Source: Bacteroidia bacterium
GTDB lineage: Bacteria > Bacteroidota > Bacteroidia > Cytophagales > Cyclobacteriaceae
Length of the DNA: 64,000 nt
Assembly (NCBI GenBank): GCA_030432655.1
Contig: JAUILA010000008.1
Location: 1 to 64,000 of the forward strand
Reading direction: 5' to 3'
The notes beneath the pieces were generated by a model. The model worked only from the letters and a program-made list of their open reading frames with translations, was not told the origin of the DNA and made no database searches. The position numbers and the translations under genes are program-made. The first letter of the stretch is position 1, and each line of letters begins with the position of its first letter. Of the stretch, positions 8,283 through 16,814 are shown piece by piece.

Positions 8283-8320
8283 CCTACGGAAGGACTGTTC
8301 ACTTCGTTCACAGATCAGGA
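8237..8320 (+). promoter_or_regulatory. Candidate oriT: large stem-loop cluster upstream of mobC
   Basis: GGAAGCAAGC (8237-8246) pairs perfectly with GCTTGCTTCC (8269-8278), and inside it GTTTTGG (8250-8256) pairs with CCAAAAC (8262-8268), leaving a CAT bulge and a 5-base loop. A second perfect hairpin, CTTCCGTAG-C-CTACGGAAG, spans 8274-8292, and an imperfect one (CTGTTCAC/GTTCACAG) follows at 8296-8312. Inverted repeats directly upstream of mobC and the relaxase are the normal form and place of an oriT. The nic site was not identified. Confidence 0.55.
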
Positions 8321-8322
8321 AA

Positions 8323-8658
8323 ATGAGCCGCCCGAGGAAAAACAGTAAAGACAAGAAATCGATCCGGTTCACCTTCCGAATGAGCGAAGAAGAATTCCGT
8401 ATGCTGGCGGTAATGGCAGAATATTATAATACCTCCGGCGGAGAAGTGATCCGGGCATGTGTTTTCAAGCCCCGATCACTCAAACCAGTGAAGCCCTTAC
8501 TCAACTGCCAGGCTTACAGCGAGTTAAAACGAATTGGCAACAATATCAATCAGATCGCCAGGCATTTGAATTCCGGAATGAAGGAGGATGCTGGTGAAAT
8601 AAAAAAAATAAAGGAAGACATGAACAGACTTATTAATCAACTACTCCATGATCGCTAA
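8323..8658 (+). CDS. mobC: MobC-like relaxosome accessory protein, about 111 aa
   Basis: The start at 8323 (MSRPRKNSKDKK), preceded by AGGAA, was chosen over an earlier in-frame ATG that lies inside the hairpin cluster and primase gene. An N-terminal basic ribbon-helix-helix-like segment (IRFTFRMSEEEFRMLAVMA) precedes the characteristic MobC motif with ELKRIGNNINQIARHLNSG (about residues 67-85). MobC proteins bind oriT and help the relaxase. Its stop overlaps the relaxase start by 11 bases, implying translational coupling. Confidence 0.85.
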   Translation: MSRPRKNSKDKKSIRFTFRMSEEEFRMLAVMAEYYNTSGGEVIRACVFKPRSLKPVKPLLNCQAYSELKRIGNNINQIARHLNSGMKEDAGEIKKIKEDMNRLINQLLHDR

Positions 8659-9838
8659 ACAGTCCATCGGTAAATCATTCATGGGAGCCCTTGATTACAA
8701 CCTGATGAAAATGGAACATCCGGATCCTGGTCATCGAGCGACCTTACTTGAAACCAACAGCCAATCTATGGACCGAGACCAGATCCTGGCAGAGCTGTCC
8801 ATGATGAAACAAATGAACCCAAGACTGCAGCGAAACACCTGGCACACCAGTCTGAATTTTCCAAAGGAAGACCAGCTGTCCGATAAGAAGATGCTGGCCA
8901 TTGCCAGGGAATACATGATGAAAATTGGATTTGACAACAACCTTTATTTCATCTTCCGCCATCACGATGCCGGCCATATGCATGCCCATGTCCTGGCCTT
9001 GAGAAATCGATTTGACGGATCTGTGGTTTCGGACAGTAATAATTACAGCAGAAGTGAAAAGATCATTCGGGATATTGAAAAGAAATACAATCTCAAGGAA
9101 ACCCAATCCAGTAAAAAGGCCATGCGAAGAGCTCCCACTAAGAGTGAAATTGAAATAGCAATCCGGACCGGACTGCCATCTACAAAAATGGAATTGCAGG
9201 ATATGGTAGCGCTCGCCATTCAGCATTCCAGATCTGTTAGTGAGTTCATTCAAAATCTGGAGAAACAAAATATTTATCCCCGGTTCAACCAGGCTTCGAC
9301 TGGACGAGTGTCAGGTATCTCCTATTCTTTTGGAGACTTCCTGATCAAAGGCCAAAAACTTGGCCGGCAATTCACCTGGGGAAACATTATAAAACAATTG
9401 GACTATGAAAAAACTAGAGACCGCCAGGAAATTAGCCAGGCAAACGATCGAAAAAGGAGAATCCTCGTTACTCCGGGAAGGACTTCAGGTGGAAGAGCTC
9501 CTGCAGCAAGTAGAGGAGATGAAGCTGGCACTCCAAGGAGTCAATCATCAGTTCAGAGAGAGTCAGAAGTCATGCCACAGCAGCCTGGAAGAAATGATTG
9601 GAAACCAGCAAATCCTACATCAGGAAACTCAGTATCTGATAAAAGAGATACGGGGATTCAAGAAAGCCAGAGACACAGGGAACTGGATCCTGAGAATGGT
9701 CTATTTCGGACTGATCATCGTGGTGGGAATAAATTTTGGGTTATTGGTGAGTTATTTAATGAGTTAGGGGCAGATGAGGATGATGTAAATAAAAAATCAT
9801 TAAAAAAAAAGGAGAGGGAGAAAAAGTTAACACTGTAA
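8648..9838 (+). CDS. Relaxase/mobilization nuclease (PF03432-type), 396 aa
   Basis: Nicks oriT and pilots the DNA strand during conjugation. The N-terminal 160 residues show the relaxase motifs: Tyr in GALDYNL (about residue 16), and the metal-binding histidine motif FRHHDAGHMHAHVLAL (about 102-117). A helical segment continues to about residue 250. From about 255 to the end the sequence turns into a low-complexity R/G/S/P/E tail, exactly where a second gene (9405-9767) occupies another frame. The catalytic core is therefore clear, while the tail may be a by-product of the overlap. Confidence 0.85.
   Translation: MIAKQSIGKSFMGALDYNLMKMEHPDPGHRATLLETNSQSMDRDQILAELSMMKQMNPRLQRNTWHTSLNFPKEDQLSDKKMLAIAREYMMKIGFDNNLYFIFRHHDAGHMHAHVLALRNRFDGSVVSDSNNYSRSEKIIRDIEKKYNLKETQSSKKAMRRAPTKSEIEIAIRTGLPSTKMELQDMVALAIQHSRSVSEFIQNLEKQNIYPRFNQASTGRVSGISYSFGDFLIKGQKLGRQFTWGNIIKQLDYEKTRDRQEISQANDRKRRILVTPGRTSGGRAPAASRGDEAGTPRSQSSVQRESEVMPQQPGRNDWKPANPTSGNSVSDKRDTGIQESQRHRELDPENGLFRTDHRGGNKFWVIGELFNELGADEDDVNKKSLKKKEREKKLTL
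9405..9767 (+). CDS. Overprinted coiled-coil membrane protein nested in relaxase gene, 120 aa
   Basis: This frame lies wholly inside the 3' third of the relaxase gene but encodes the more protein-like product: a long heptad-rich coiled coil (about residues 1-85) followed by one C-terminal membrane segment (LRMVYFGLIIVVGINFGLLV, about 97-116). The host frame over the same bases reads as low-complexity sequence. ColE1-type plasmids have the same design, with mbeB and mbeD nested out of frame in the relaxase gene mbeA. A mobilization accessory role is inferred; expression is unproven. Confidence 0.6.
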   Translation: MKKLETARKLARQTIEKGESSLLREGLQVEELLQQVEEMKLALQGVNHQFRESQKSCHSSLEEMIGNQQILHQETQYLIKEIRGFKKARDTGNWILRMVYFGLIIVVGINFGLLVSYLMS

Positions 9839-9891
9839 AACATCGATTTTAGTAAAGATAACTTCACAGGAAATTTTTTGTATTTTTAACT

Positions 9892-10296
9892 ATGCTTGAA
9901 AATAAATTAAAACGTCGCGAAATAAAACCAACGGTTATGCGCCTTTTAATATTGAGAAAGCTTGTTGAATCAGGATCGGCAGTTAGTCTTGGCGACCTAG
10001 AAGCTAAGTTTGATAGAGCTGATAAAGCGACTTTATATCGAACCCTTAAGACATTTGAAGAAAAAAAGCTAGTTCATAGCATTGATGATGGTACCGGTTC
10101 TGTAAAGTATGCCTTATGTGAGGAAGGATGTGAATGCGAGCCTCAGGATCAACATATTCATTTTCACTGTGTCGATTGTGGAGAGACATTTTGCTTGACG
10201 CAAACAAAAATACCGCAAACAAAAATACCGTCAGGTTTCAGAGCGGCAAGTGCAAGCATGATTTACAAGGGTACCTGTACCAATTGTAGTGAATAA
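9892..10296 (+). CDS. Fur-family metal-responsive repressor, 134 aa
   Basis: An N-terminal winged helix with the family recognition-helix pattern ATLYRTLKTFEE (about residues 44-55) is followed by a His/Cys metal-binding half: CECEP, HIHFHCVDCG (about 86-95) and a final CTNC. It heads the metal-resistance operon of the IME and probably represses it until zinc, cadmium or a similar ion rises. A perfect 15-bp tandem duplication (10201-10230) repeats residues QTKIP, which is unusual and may be recent. The next gene's longest frame overlaps its stop. Confidence 0.8.
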   Translation: MLENKLKRREIKPTVMRLLILRKLVESGSAVSLGDLEAKFDRADKATLYRTLKTFEEKKLVHSIDDGTGSVKYALCEEGCECEPQDQHIHFHCVDCGETFCLTQTKIPQTKIPSGFRAASASMIYKGTCTNCSE

Positions 10297-10339
10297 GAAT
10301 GCAACTTGTTTGCACTCCTTATTCTTTACCTTTGTAAAT

Positions 10340-10684
10340 GTGAAATTATTAGCACTCATACTGTCGCTTTTTCTTCTGTCGCTTGCTATAACTCCGTGTT
10401 TAGATTCACCCTCAATAAACGATAGTGAAATTTCATATAATTTTGATGCGCAACAAAATCACGATAACGCAGGTGATCTTTGTTCTCTTTTATGTGTATG
10501 TCATTGCTGTCATTCTCACCTAATTATACATCAAATAAATATTACGGATTTTGATGCCTTGGTTTACCCTCACAAAAAAAGCTTTCATGCTGAATTGGAA
10601 TTAAAGGCTTTCATTGGATCCCTTCTTCAACCCCCTCAGATAATATCAGGTAATAACAGGATTTACACGTTCTGTTCGACTTAA
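10340..10684 (+). CDS. Small Cys/His-rich exported protein, DUF6660-like, about 114 aa
   Basis: I favour the GTG at 10340, which gives a start on KLLALILSLFLLSLAITPC, a signal/anchor as in similar short proteins; a GTG at 10289 overlapping the fur stop is the alternative. After the membrane segment come an HD-containing acidic stretch and a cysteine cluster with CVCHCC (near residue 55), then a C-terminal PP motif. This matches my memory of the DUF6660 family found beside metal pumps in Bacteroidota. It probably faces the periplasm and may bind metal. It lies just upstream of czcA. Confidence 0.65.
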   Translation: MKLLALILSLFLLSLAITPCLDSPSINDSEISYNFDAQQNHDNAGDLCSLLCVCHCCHSHLIIHQINITDFDALVYPHKKSFHAELELKAFIGSLLQPPQIISGNNRIYTFCST

Positions 10685-10732
10685 TTAAAAGTCTATACAT
10701 TTTCATTTCAACTGATATTAAATCAACACCAT

Positions 10733-13700
10733 ATGATTGATAAAATCATTGCTTTCTCTATAAAGAATAAATTCATTATAGGCCTGCTTACGCTGGCACT
10801 CATCGGGGTAGGTATCTACTCCATGTTCAAGGTAAATCTGGGCTCTGTTCCCGATATTACTAACAATCAGGTGCAGGTAATTACTGTCTCTCCTAACCTG
10901 GCCACCGAGGATATAGAGCAGTTTGTTACCTATCCGGTAGAACTTGCTATGGGCAACCTGCCTGGAGTAGATGAAATCCGGTCTATTTCCCGGTTTGGTC
11001 TATCCGTAGTTACCATTGTTTTTGAAGACGATATGGGTACCTATCTGCCCCGGCAACTGGTGCAGGAAAAACTAAACGAAATAAGAGAAACCATTCCAGA
11101 GAAATTCGGAACCCCATCAATGGGTCCTATATCTACTGGTTTAGGCCAAATCTACGAATACACCATTCAACCACAAGAAGGTTATGATTCGCTGTATTCT
11201 CCATTGGAGTTACGGACCATTCAGGACTGGATAGTGAAAAGGCAACTGACTTTACTGGATGGCGTGGTAGAAGTGAATTCTTTCGGTGGTTTTATCAAGC
11301 AATATGAAGTGGCCATCAATCCGGAAAAACTCAATGCACAGAATGTAAGTATTTCTCAAGTTTATGAAGCATTGGCCAGAAACAATGTCAATACCGGCGG
11401 GGCTTATATCGAGAAGAACAGAATGTCCAATTTCATCCGTGGAGAGGGCTTGGTGCGATCTCTGGATGACATTCGAAAAATCGTTATTGAAAATGAAAAT
11501 GGTATTCCTGTGACCATAGGAGACGTTGCTGAAAAAGTTCATTTCGGGAGTCAGGTACGTTACGGAGCTTTCACACAGAATGGAAAAGAAGCTGTCGGGG
11601 GCATTATTATGATGCTGAAAGGATCTAATCCCAATGCTGTGATCCAAAATGTAAAAGAGCGAATGGCTGATGTAGAAAAGTCCCTTCCCGAGGGACTCGC
11701 GATTAACTCAATCATAGACCGTAGTGACCTGATTTCCCGAACTACAGATACCGTGAAAACTAACCTGTTGGAAGGAGCATTAATTGTGATTTTTGCTCTT
11801 GTAATCCTATTGGGTAGCGTCCGTGGGGGTATTATTACCGCCACCACTATTCCGCTTTCCTTACTTTTTGCTTTTATCCTGATGAAACAGTTTAATGTTT
11901 GGGCCAACCTTATGAGCCTGGGCGCTATTGACTTTGGGATTATCATAGATGGGGCCGTGATCATTATTGAGGGTACGGTATACGAAATCCAGAAGCGCAT
12001 CCGCTCCGGTAAAATCAATTTCAATCAGGGTGTGATGGATGAAGTGGCTTATGATGCAGGAAGTACCATGATGAGTTCGGCTTTCTTCGGACAGATTATA
12101 ATTTTAATAGTTTTTGCACCAATTCTCTTCCTCACCGGTGTGGAGGGTAAAATGTTCCAGCCCATGGCTTACACCTTTGGGTTTGCTATGATTGGGGCTA
12201 CTATCCTGTGCCTGACCTATGTACCAATGATGTCGGCTTTATTCATGAAGCCCATTCAAAATAAAAAGAACTGGTTTGGCCGGTTTGAACGCTGGCTGGA
12301 AAGGGTAAGTGATAAAATCATTGGTGGTATTCAAAAAGCCTACGTGCCCTTGCTAAAAAGTGCCCTGCATTTTAAAGCAATAGTGATTATCGTAGCTATA
12401 GTTCTGCTGGGAGTAGCCGGATTCATTTTTTCCCGAATGGGAGGTGAGTTTGTCCCACAGCTTGATGAAGGAGATATCGCCATGCAGGCACTCATCAGGC
12501 CCGGAAGTTCCCTAAATGAGTCAAAAGAAGTATCCATCAAGATTGAGAACCTGTTGCTGGAAAGTTTCCCCGAAATAAAAACAGTAACTGCCAGAATCGG
12601 AGTGGCCGATATTCCTACAGATCCCATGCCCATGGATATTGCGGATATGTACCTCATATTAGAAAAAGATAAAGACAAATGGGTTTCAGCAGAAAGCAAA
12701 GATGAACTGATTGAGGCCATCAAGAATAGGCTGGATGAGCAACTGACTGGTGTAAACATGGTATTCACCCAGCCCGTGGAGTTGCGTTTTAACGAGTTGT
12801 TGGAAGGCGTACGGGAAGACATAGCTGTAAAACTCTATGGCGAAGATCTGGAAGTGCTTTCTGCAAAAGTGCAGGAAATGGCCGATATCATTTCTACCGT
12901 GCCCGGGGCCGGTGATGTGAACCCTGAACGGACATCAGGACTCCCGCAAATGACCGTTCGTTACAACCGGGATAAAATTGCACAGTACGGCCTGGATATT
13001 CAAAAGCTCAATGAGTATGTAAGTTCTGCCTTTGCTGGTGGTGTTGCAGGGGTAATCTTTGAGGGCGAAAAACGATTTGACCTGGTTATCCGCTTTGATG
13101 AAAAACACAGGCAGAGCATTGACGACTTGCGTACGCTATATATTGATTTGCCAGATGGTACACAAGTTCCTATAAAAGAAGTTGCAGATATCAGCTATGT
13201 GCCGGGTCCCATGCAGATCTCCCGTGATAACACGTATAGACGAACCTATGTTGGAGTCAATACCAGAGGCCGTGATGTGGAATCAGTGGTCAATGATATA
13301 CAGGATAAACTGGATGCACAACTAGACTTGCCTCCTGGCTATTACATCACTTATGGTGGTGAGTTTGAAAACCTGGAGCGGGCGAAAAGCCGGTTGCAGA
13401 TCGTAGTGCCTATTGCACTCTTTCTGATTTTTGTGCTGCTGTACTTCGCCTTACAATCCTTTTCACAATCTATCATGATTTACATCGCCATTCCACTGGC
13501 AGCCATCGGTGGTGTATTTTCTTTATGGATTAGAGATATGCCATTTAGTATTTCAGCGGGTGTGGGCTTTATCGTTCTTTTCGGAGTAGCGGTGTTGAAT
13601 GGTTTGGTCTTGATTAACCGATTCAATTCCCTAAAGGAAGAAGGGGTCACCAGCATCAGAGACCGCATTCTTACCGGTACCAAAGAACGGATCAGGCCGA

Positions 13701-15145
13701 TCATGCTTACGGCTACTACCGATATATTCGGCTTCTTGCCGATGGCATTTTCAGGTTCTGCCGGAGCTGAGGTACAAAGACCTTTAGCCACAGTGGTAAT
13801 TGGTGGAATGCTTACAGCTACACTGCTTACATTGGTGGTGCTTCCGGTACTTTACACTTTTGTGGAAAGCAGAAATGACAAAAGAAAAAGCCTGAAAGGG
13901 CCAAACGCCAACGTGATTATTGTACTGCTGGTTTGTGGTGGTTTATTCGCGTTACCTGCCTTGGCCAATGCCCAAAAGCAACAACCACCACAAGACAGTT
14001 TGCCAACAATCACACTGGATCAGGCCAGAAAACGTGCGGTAGAAAGCTATCCGAAAATCCAATCGGCAAGACTAGAGATAGAAAATCAGGAAGTGCTTAA
14101 GAAAACAGCCTGGGATTTTGGGAATACGCAGGTTTTCACCGGAAAAGAAGAGGTAGGCAATGGCTCTGATGGAGTTTACACACAAATCGGCATTCAACAA
14201 CAACAGATAGATGTGTTCGGAATAGCCCCAAGGCTGAAATTGCAAAAAGAACGGGTAGCACTTGCCGAGAAGGCACTTGACCTATCCGTCATTGAACTGG
14301 AGCGGGAAGTAAGTCAGGCTTGGGCCATGGTATATGCTACCAAAAACAACTACCAGGTTTATGAACAGTTGGATTCGGTATTTGCAGATATTGAAAGAGC
14401 GGCCAGGATTCGCTTGGAAACGGAAGCCACATCTAAACTGGAATATCTGGCTACTTCCAACCAGGCCAATCAAGTACAGATACAAAAAGAGCAGGCATAT
14501 CGGGATTATCTGAGTGCCTTACAGCGCCTAAACCTTTGGTTTGCCAATGACACGCTGTATACCGTACCGGATGTACCAACCAGTCAATTGGACGAACCGC
14601 TCAATTATGTAGCTGATTCACTGATGAACCACCCCTTGCTGAATGTATCAAAGCAACGGGTAGATGTAGCGGATGCCACCATAAAAGAGAGGCGGTCGCA
14701 GTTCTTGCCTCAATTACAGGGGCAGTATGGGCGACAACAGATTGCCGGGCAATCTGGATTTTATCAGTACCAGGTAGGTGTCAGAATCCCTTTGTTTTTC
14801 GGACCTGAGCTGGGCAGGACACAGTCGGCCAAAATCCAACGGGATATTGCCGGTCAAAACCTGCGCCAAAACCAGTTGGAACTGAATGCCGCCTATCAGA
14901 ACATGAGAGAACAATACCTGAAGTGGCTCAATTCATGGAACTACTACCGGGATGAGGCACTTCCGCTGGCTCAGGAGCAACGGGACGGAGCTATTTTGGC
15001 TTACCGGGAAGGGGCTATTGATTATGTGACCTTCCTACAAAATATCCGGGATGCTATTCGCATAGAAATTGATTCCTGGAATGCCTTTGGCAATTACCTG
15101 AATAGCCGCTTCCAACTGGAATACTACTTAAGAACATCAAACTAA
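10733..15145 (+). CDS. czcA: CzcA-type heavy-metal RND pump fused to TolC-family protein, 1470 aa
   Basis: Residues 1 to about 1045 form an RND inner-membrane proton/metal antiporter; the fourth membrane helix carries DFGIIIDGAVIIIE (about 400-413), the Asp/Asp/Glu proton-relay pattern of Zn/Co/Cd pumps rather than the CusA pattern. After a second export-signal-like hydrophobic segment (about 1060-1080, ending ALANAQ), residues 1085-1470 are a TolC-family outer-membrane factor (ITLDQARKRAVESYP; two coiled-coil repeats). Such fusions are known in Bacteroidota. With CzcB it would form a complete tripartite efflux system. Ordinary single-domain CzcA proteins are about 1040 aa. Confidence 0.93.
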   Translation: MIDKIIAFSIKNKFIIGLLTLALIGVGIYSMFKVNLGSVPDITNNQVQVITVSPNLATEDIEQFVTYPVELAMGNLPGVDEIRSISRFGLSVVTIVFEDDMGTYLPRQLVQEKLNEIRETIPEKFGTPSMGPISTGLGQIYEYTIQPQEGYDSLYSPLELRTIQDWIVKRQLTLLDGVVEVNSFGGFIKQYEVAINPEKLNAQNVSISQVYEALARNNVNTGGAYIEKNRMSNFIRGEGLVRSLDDIRKIVIENENGIPVTIGDVAEKVHFGSQVRYGAFTQNGKEAVGGIIMMLKGSNPNAVIQNVKERMADVEKSLPEGLAINSIIDRSDLISRTTDTVKTNLLEGALIVIFALVILLGSVRGGIITATTIPLSLLFAFILMKQFNVWANLMSLGAIDFGIIIDGAVIIIEGTVYEIQKRIRSGKINFNQGVMDEVAYDAGSTMMSSAFFGQIIILIVFAPILFLTGVEGKMFQPMAYTFGFAMIGATILCLTYVPMMSALFMKPIQNKKNWFGRFERWLERVSDKIIGGIQKAYVPLLKSALHFKAIVIIVAIVLLGVAGFIFSRMGGEFVPQLDEGDIAMQALIRPGSSLNESKEVSIKIENLLLESFPEIKTVTARIGVADIPTDPMPMDIADMYLILEKDKDKWVSAESKDELIEAIKNRLDEQLTGVNMVFTQPVELRFNELLEGVREDIAVKLYGEDLEVLSAKVQEMADIISTVPGAGDVNPERTSGLPQMTVRYNRDKIAQYGLDIQKLNEYVSSAFAGGVAGVIFEGEKRFDLVIRFDEKHRQSIDDLRTLYIDLPDGTQVPIKEVADISYVPGPMQISRDNTYRRTYVGVNTRGRDVESVVNDIQDKLDAQLDLPPGYYITYGGEFENLERAKSRLQIVVPIALFLIFVLLYFALQSFSQSIMIYIAIPLAAIGGVFSLWIRDMPFSISAGVGFIVLFGVAVLNGLVLINRFNSLKEEGVTSIRDRILTGTKERIRPIMLTATTDIFGFLPMAFSGSAGAEVQRPLATVVIGGMLTATLLTLVVLPVLYTFVESRNDKRKSLKGPNANVIIVLLVCGGLFALPALANAQKQQPPQDSLPTITLDQARKRAVESYPKIQSARLEIENQEVLKKTAWDFGNTQVFTGKEEVGNGSDGVYTQIGIQQQQIDVFGIAPRLKLQKERVALAEKALDLSVIELEREVSQAWAMVYATKNNYQVYEQLDSVFADIERAARIRLETEATSKLEYLATSNQANQVQIQKEQAYRDYLSALQRLNLWFANDTLYTVPDVPTSQLDEPLNYVADSLMNHPLLNVSKQRVDVADATIKERRSQFLPQLQGQYGRQQIAGQSGFYQYQVGVRIPLFFGPELGRTQSAKIQRDIAGQNLRQNQLELNAAYQNMREQYLKWLNSWNYYRDEALPLAQEQRDGAILAYREGAIDYVTFLQNIRDAIRIEIDSWNAFGNYLNSRFQLEYYLRTSN

Positions 15146-15176
15146 AAGTAAACTGATCATCAGATAAAATAGCACA

Positions 15177-16388
15177 ATGAAAAAGCAATTTATATATATA
15201 GTGGCACTGGTACTTATGGTATCGGTATTTACGGGCTGCGGCAGCAAGTCGGCTGACACTGAGGATAAACAAGAAAGCCATACCGAAGAGGAAGGAGGTC
15301 ATGGTGAAGAAGAAATGGGAGTGGTTCATTTGTCGGCTCTCAAGTTTAACAGCCTCGGGATGAAAGTGGACAGCTTGCCTACCCGAGCGCAGACTGGCAC
15401 AGTAGAAGTCAACGGGCAACTGGAAGTCCCCCCTCAATATGAAGCTACGGTAACGGCCATACTTGGTGCAAACGTGACTTCAATTAAAGTAATCGAAGGA
15501 GATAAGGTTAAAAGAGGGCAGGTATTGGCCTACATTTCTCATCCTAATATTACCCAGTTGCAAACTGATTATGTAAAAGCTTATAGTCGCCTACAATACC
15601 TTGAGAAGGAGATGCGGCGGCAAAAAAGGCTGTATGAAGAGGAAGTTGGTTCTGGAAAAGCATATCAGGAAACCCTGGCCGATTATCAATCTATTCAGGG
15701 TGAGGTCAAAGGTTTAGAGGTTCAGTTAAGGCAATTGAGTATTAATGTTAAAACGGTAAGAGAGGGTGAAATTTACCAAAATGTGCCCGTAATCAGCCCC
15801 ATTGATGGCAACATTGAAAAAGTACTTATCCAGGTCGGCCAATTTGTAGAACCCCAAACAAAAATGTTCATGATTGTTAATACAGAGCATGTGCATGCCG
15901 ACCTGATGGTATTTGAGAAAGATGTATATAAAGTGAAAGAAGGACAGAAAATTTCCTTTACCATAGAATCTGTGCCTGATACCCATCTTTCAGCAGAGAT
16001 TTACTCGGTAGGTAAAAAATTTGAACAAAATCCCAAGGCGATACATGTACATGCTGAAATAAAAAGCAAGGAAAGTTTTTTAATCCCAGGAATGTATGTC
16101 AATGGTAAAATCCATACTGAAAGTAAACCAGTTAAAGCACTACCGGAAGAAGCCATTATTGAAGAGGAAGGTAAGCCCTATATCTTTCTGGCTGAAGCAC
16201 GAAATGAAGATGGAGGAGAGACAGATTGGGAATTCAGGCCGATAGAAATAAGAACTGGTGTTAGCAATGATGGTTGGGTAGAAATCAACCTGCTGGAACC
16301 CTTGCCGCAAAGGGCCAGGGTAGCTTGGAATAATGCTTATTATCTGATTGCTGAAATGAAAAAGGGTTCAGCTGAATCTGGTCATTAA
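15177..16388 (+). CDS. czcB: CzcB-type periplasmic adaptor lipoprotein, 403 aa
   Basis: A membrane-fusion protein that links the RND pump to its outer-membrane channel. It has a lipoprotein signal with lipobox VFTGC (Cys about residue 21), then a His/Glu-rich stretch (HTEEEGGHGEEE, about 34-46) that may bind metal, a barrel-sandwich/lipoyl domain (ATVTAILGANVTSI...GDKVKRGQVLAYISHP), an alpha hairpin (about 120-180), the second lipoyl half (VISPIDGNI) and a beta-barrel domain. It lies 31 bases after czcA in the same operon. Confidence 0.9.
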   Translation: MKKQFIYIVALVLMVSVFTGCGSKSADTEDKQESHTEEEGGHGEEEMGVVHLSALKFNSLGMKVDSLPTRAQTGTVEVNGQLEVPPQYEATVTAILGANVTSIKVIEGDKVKRGQVLAYISHPNITQLQTDYVKAYSRLQYLEKEMRRQKRLYEEEVGSGKAYQETLADYQSIQGEVKGLEVQLRQLSINVKTVREGEIYQNVPVISPIDGNIEKVLIQVGQFVEPQTKMFMIVNTEHVHADLMVFEKDVYKVKEGQKISFTIESVPDTHLSAEIYSVGKKFEQNPKAIHVHAEIKSKESFLIPGMYVNGKIHTESKPVKALPEEAIIEEEGKPYIFLAEARNEDGGETDWEFRPIEIRTGVSNDGWVEINLLEPLPQRARVAWNNAYYLIAEMKKGSAESGH

Positions 16389-16399
16389 AATAGAATATC

Positions 16400-16810
16400 A
16401 TGAACAGAGAATTAAAAGAAAATTTAAAATCACACAGTATTTATCCAACAGCCATGCGTCTGCTGGTTTTAAATACTTGCTTGGAAGCTGCCGTGAGCCT
16501 TACGGAGATCTATGAGGCATTTGAAAAGTCTGCTCGGACAACTCTCTACAGAACATTGAACGTGTTTGAAGAAAATGGGTTGGTATATAGTATTGATGTT
16601 GGTACCGGTGTATCAAAGTATGTTTTGTGTGAAGATGGTTGAAATAGAATGGATTTGCATTTTCACTGTAGAATTTGTGGACAAACAAAATTCCTGACGA
16701 ATTACAAAATACCGAATATAGAATTGCCTGAACGATATCAACCGGAGGAAGCCAGCCTGGTGGTGAAAGGAGTTTGTGATGTCTGTTCAAACATTTCAAA
16801 AAACAACTAA
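16400..16810 (+). pseudogene. Second Fur-family gene interrupted by in-frame TGA
   Basis: The reading frame opens as a Fur repressor (winged helix with RTTLYRTLNVFEE, about residues 47-59) but meets TGA at 16640-16642 after LCEDG. The same frame continues without another stop to TAA at 16808 and encodes the rest of the family: LHFHCRICG, then a final CDVC. In the first Fur gene of the operon the equivalent site is LCEEG-Cys, with four more residues before HFHC, so a small deletion or nonsense change fits. An ATG at 16649 could start a separate C-terminal fragment. It is probably a decayed regulator, possibly a split one. Confidence 0.75.
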
Positions 16811-16814
16811 CCGT

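Noticed and set aside
8744-9268. 174-aa minus-strand frame opposite the relaxase
   Set aside because: It lies opposite the conserved catalytic part of the relaxase and has no recognisable motif, unlike the same-strand nested gene at 9405.
11252-13791. Long minus-strand frames opposite czcA
   Set aside because: They are shadows of the RND gene: they show no domain pattern and have compositions expected from reverse-complemented coding sequence.
16640-16642. Selenocysteine codon in the second Fur gene
   Set aside because: TGA aligns with a Cys position, but no selenocysteine-insertion hairpin is evident just downstream, Bacteroidota seldom have the machinery, and four neighbouring residues are also missing compared with the sister gene. 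Nonsense or deletion is simpler.
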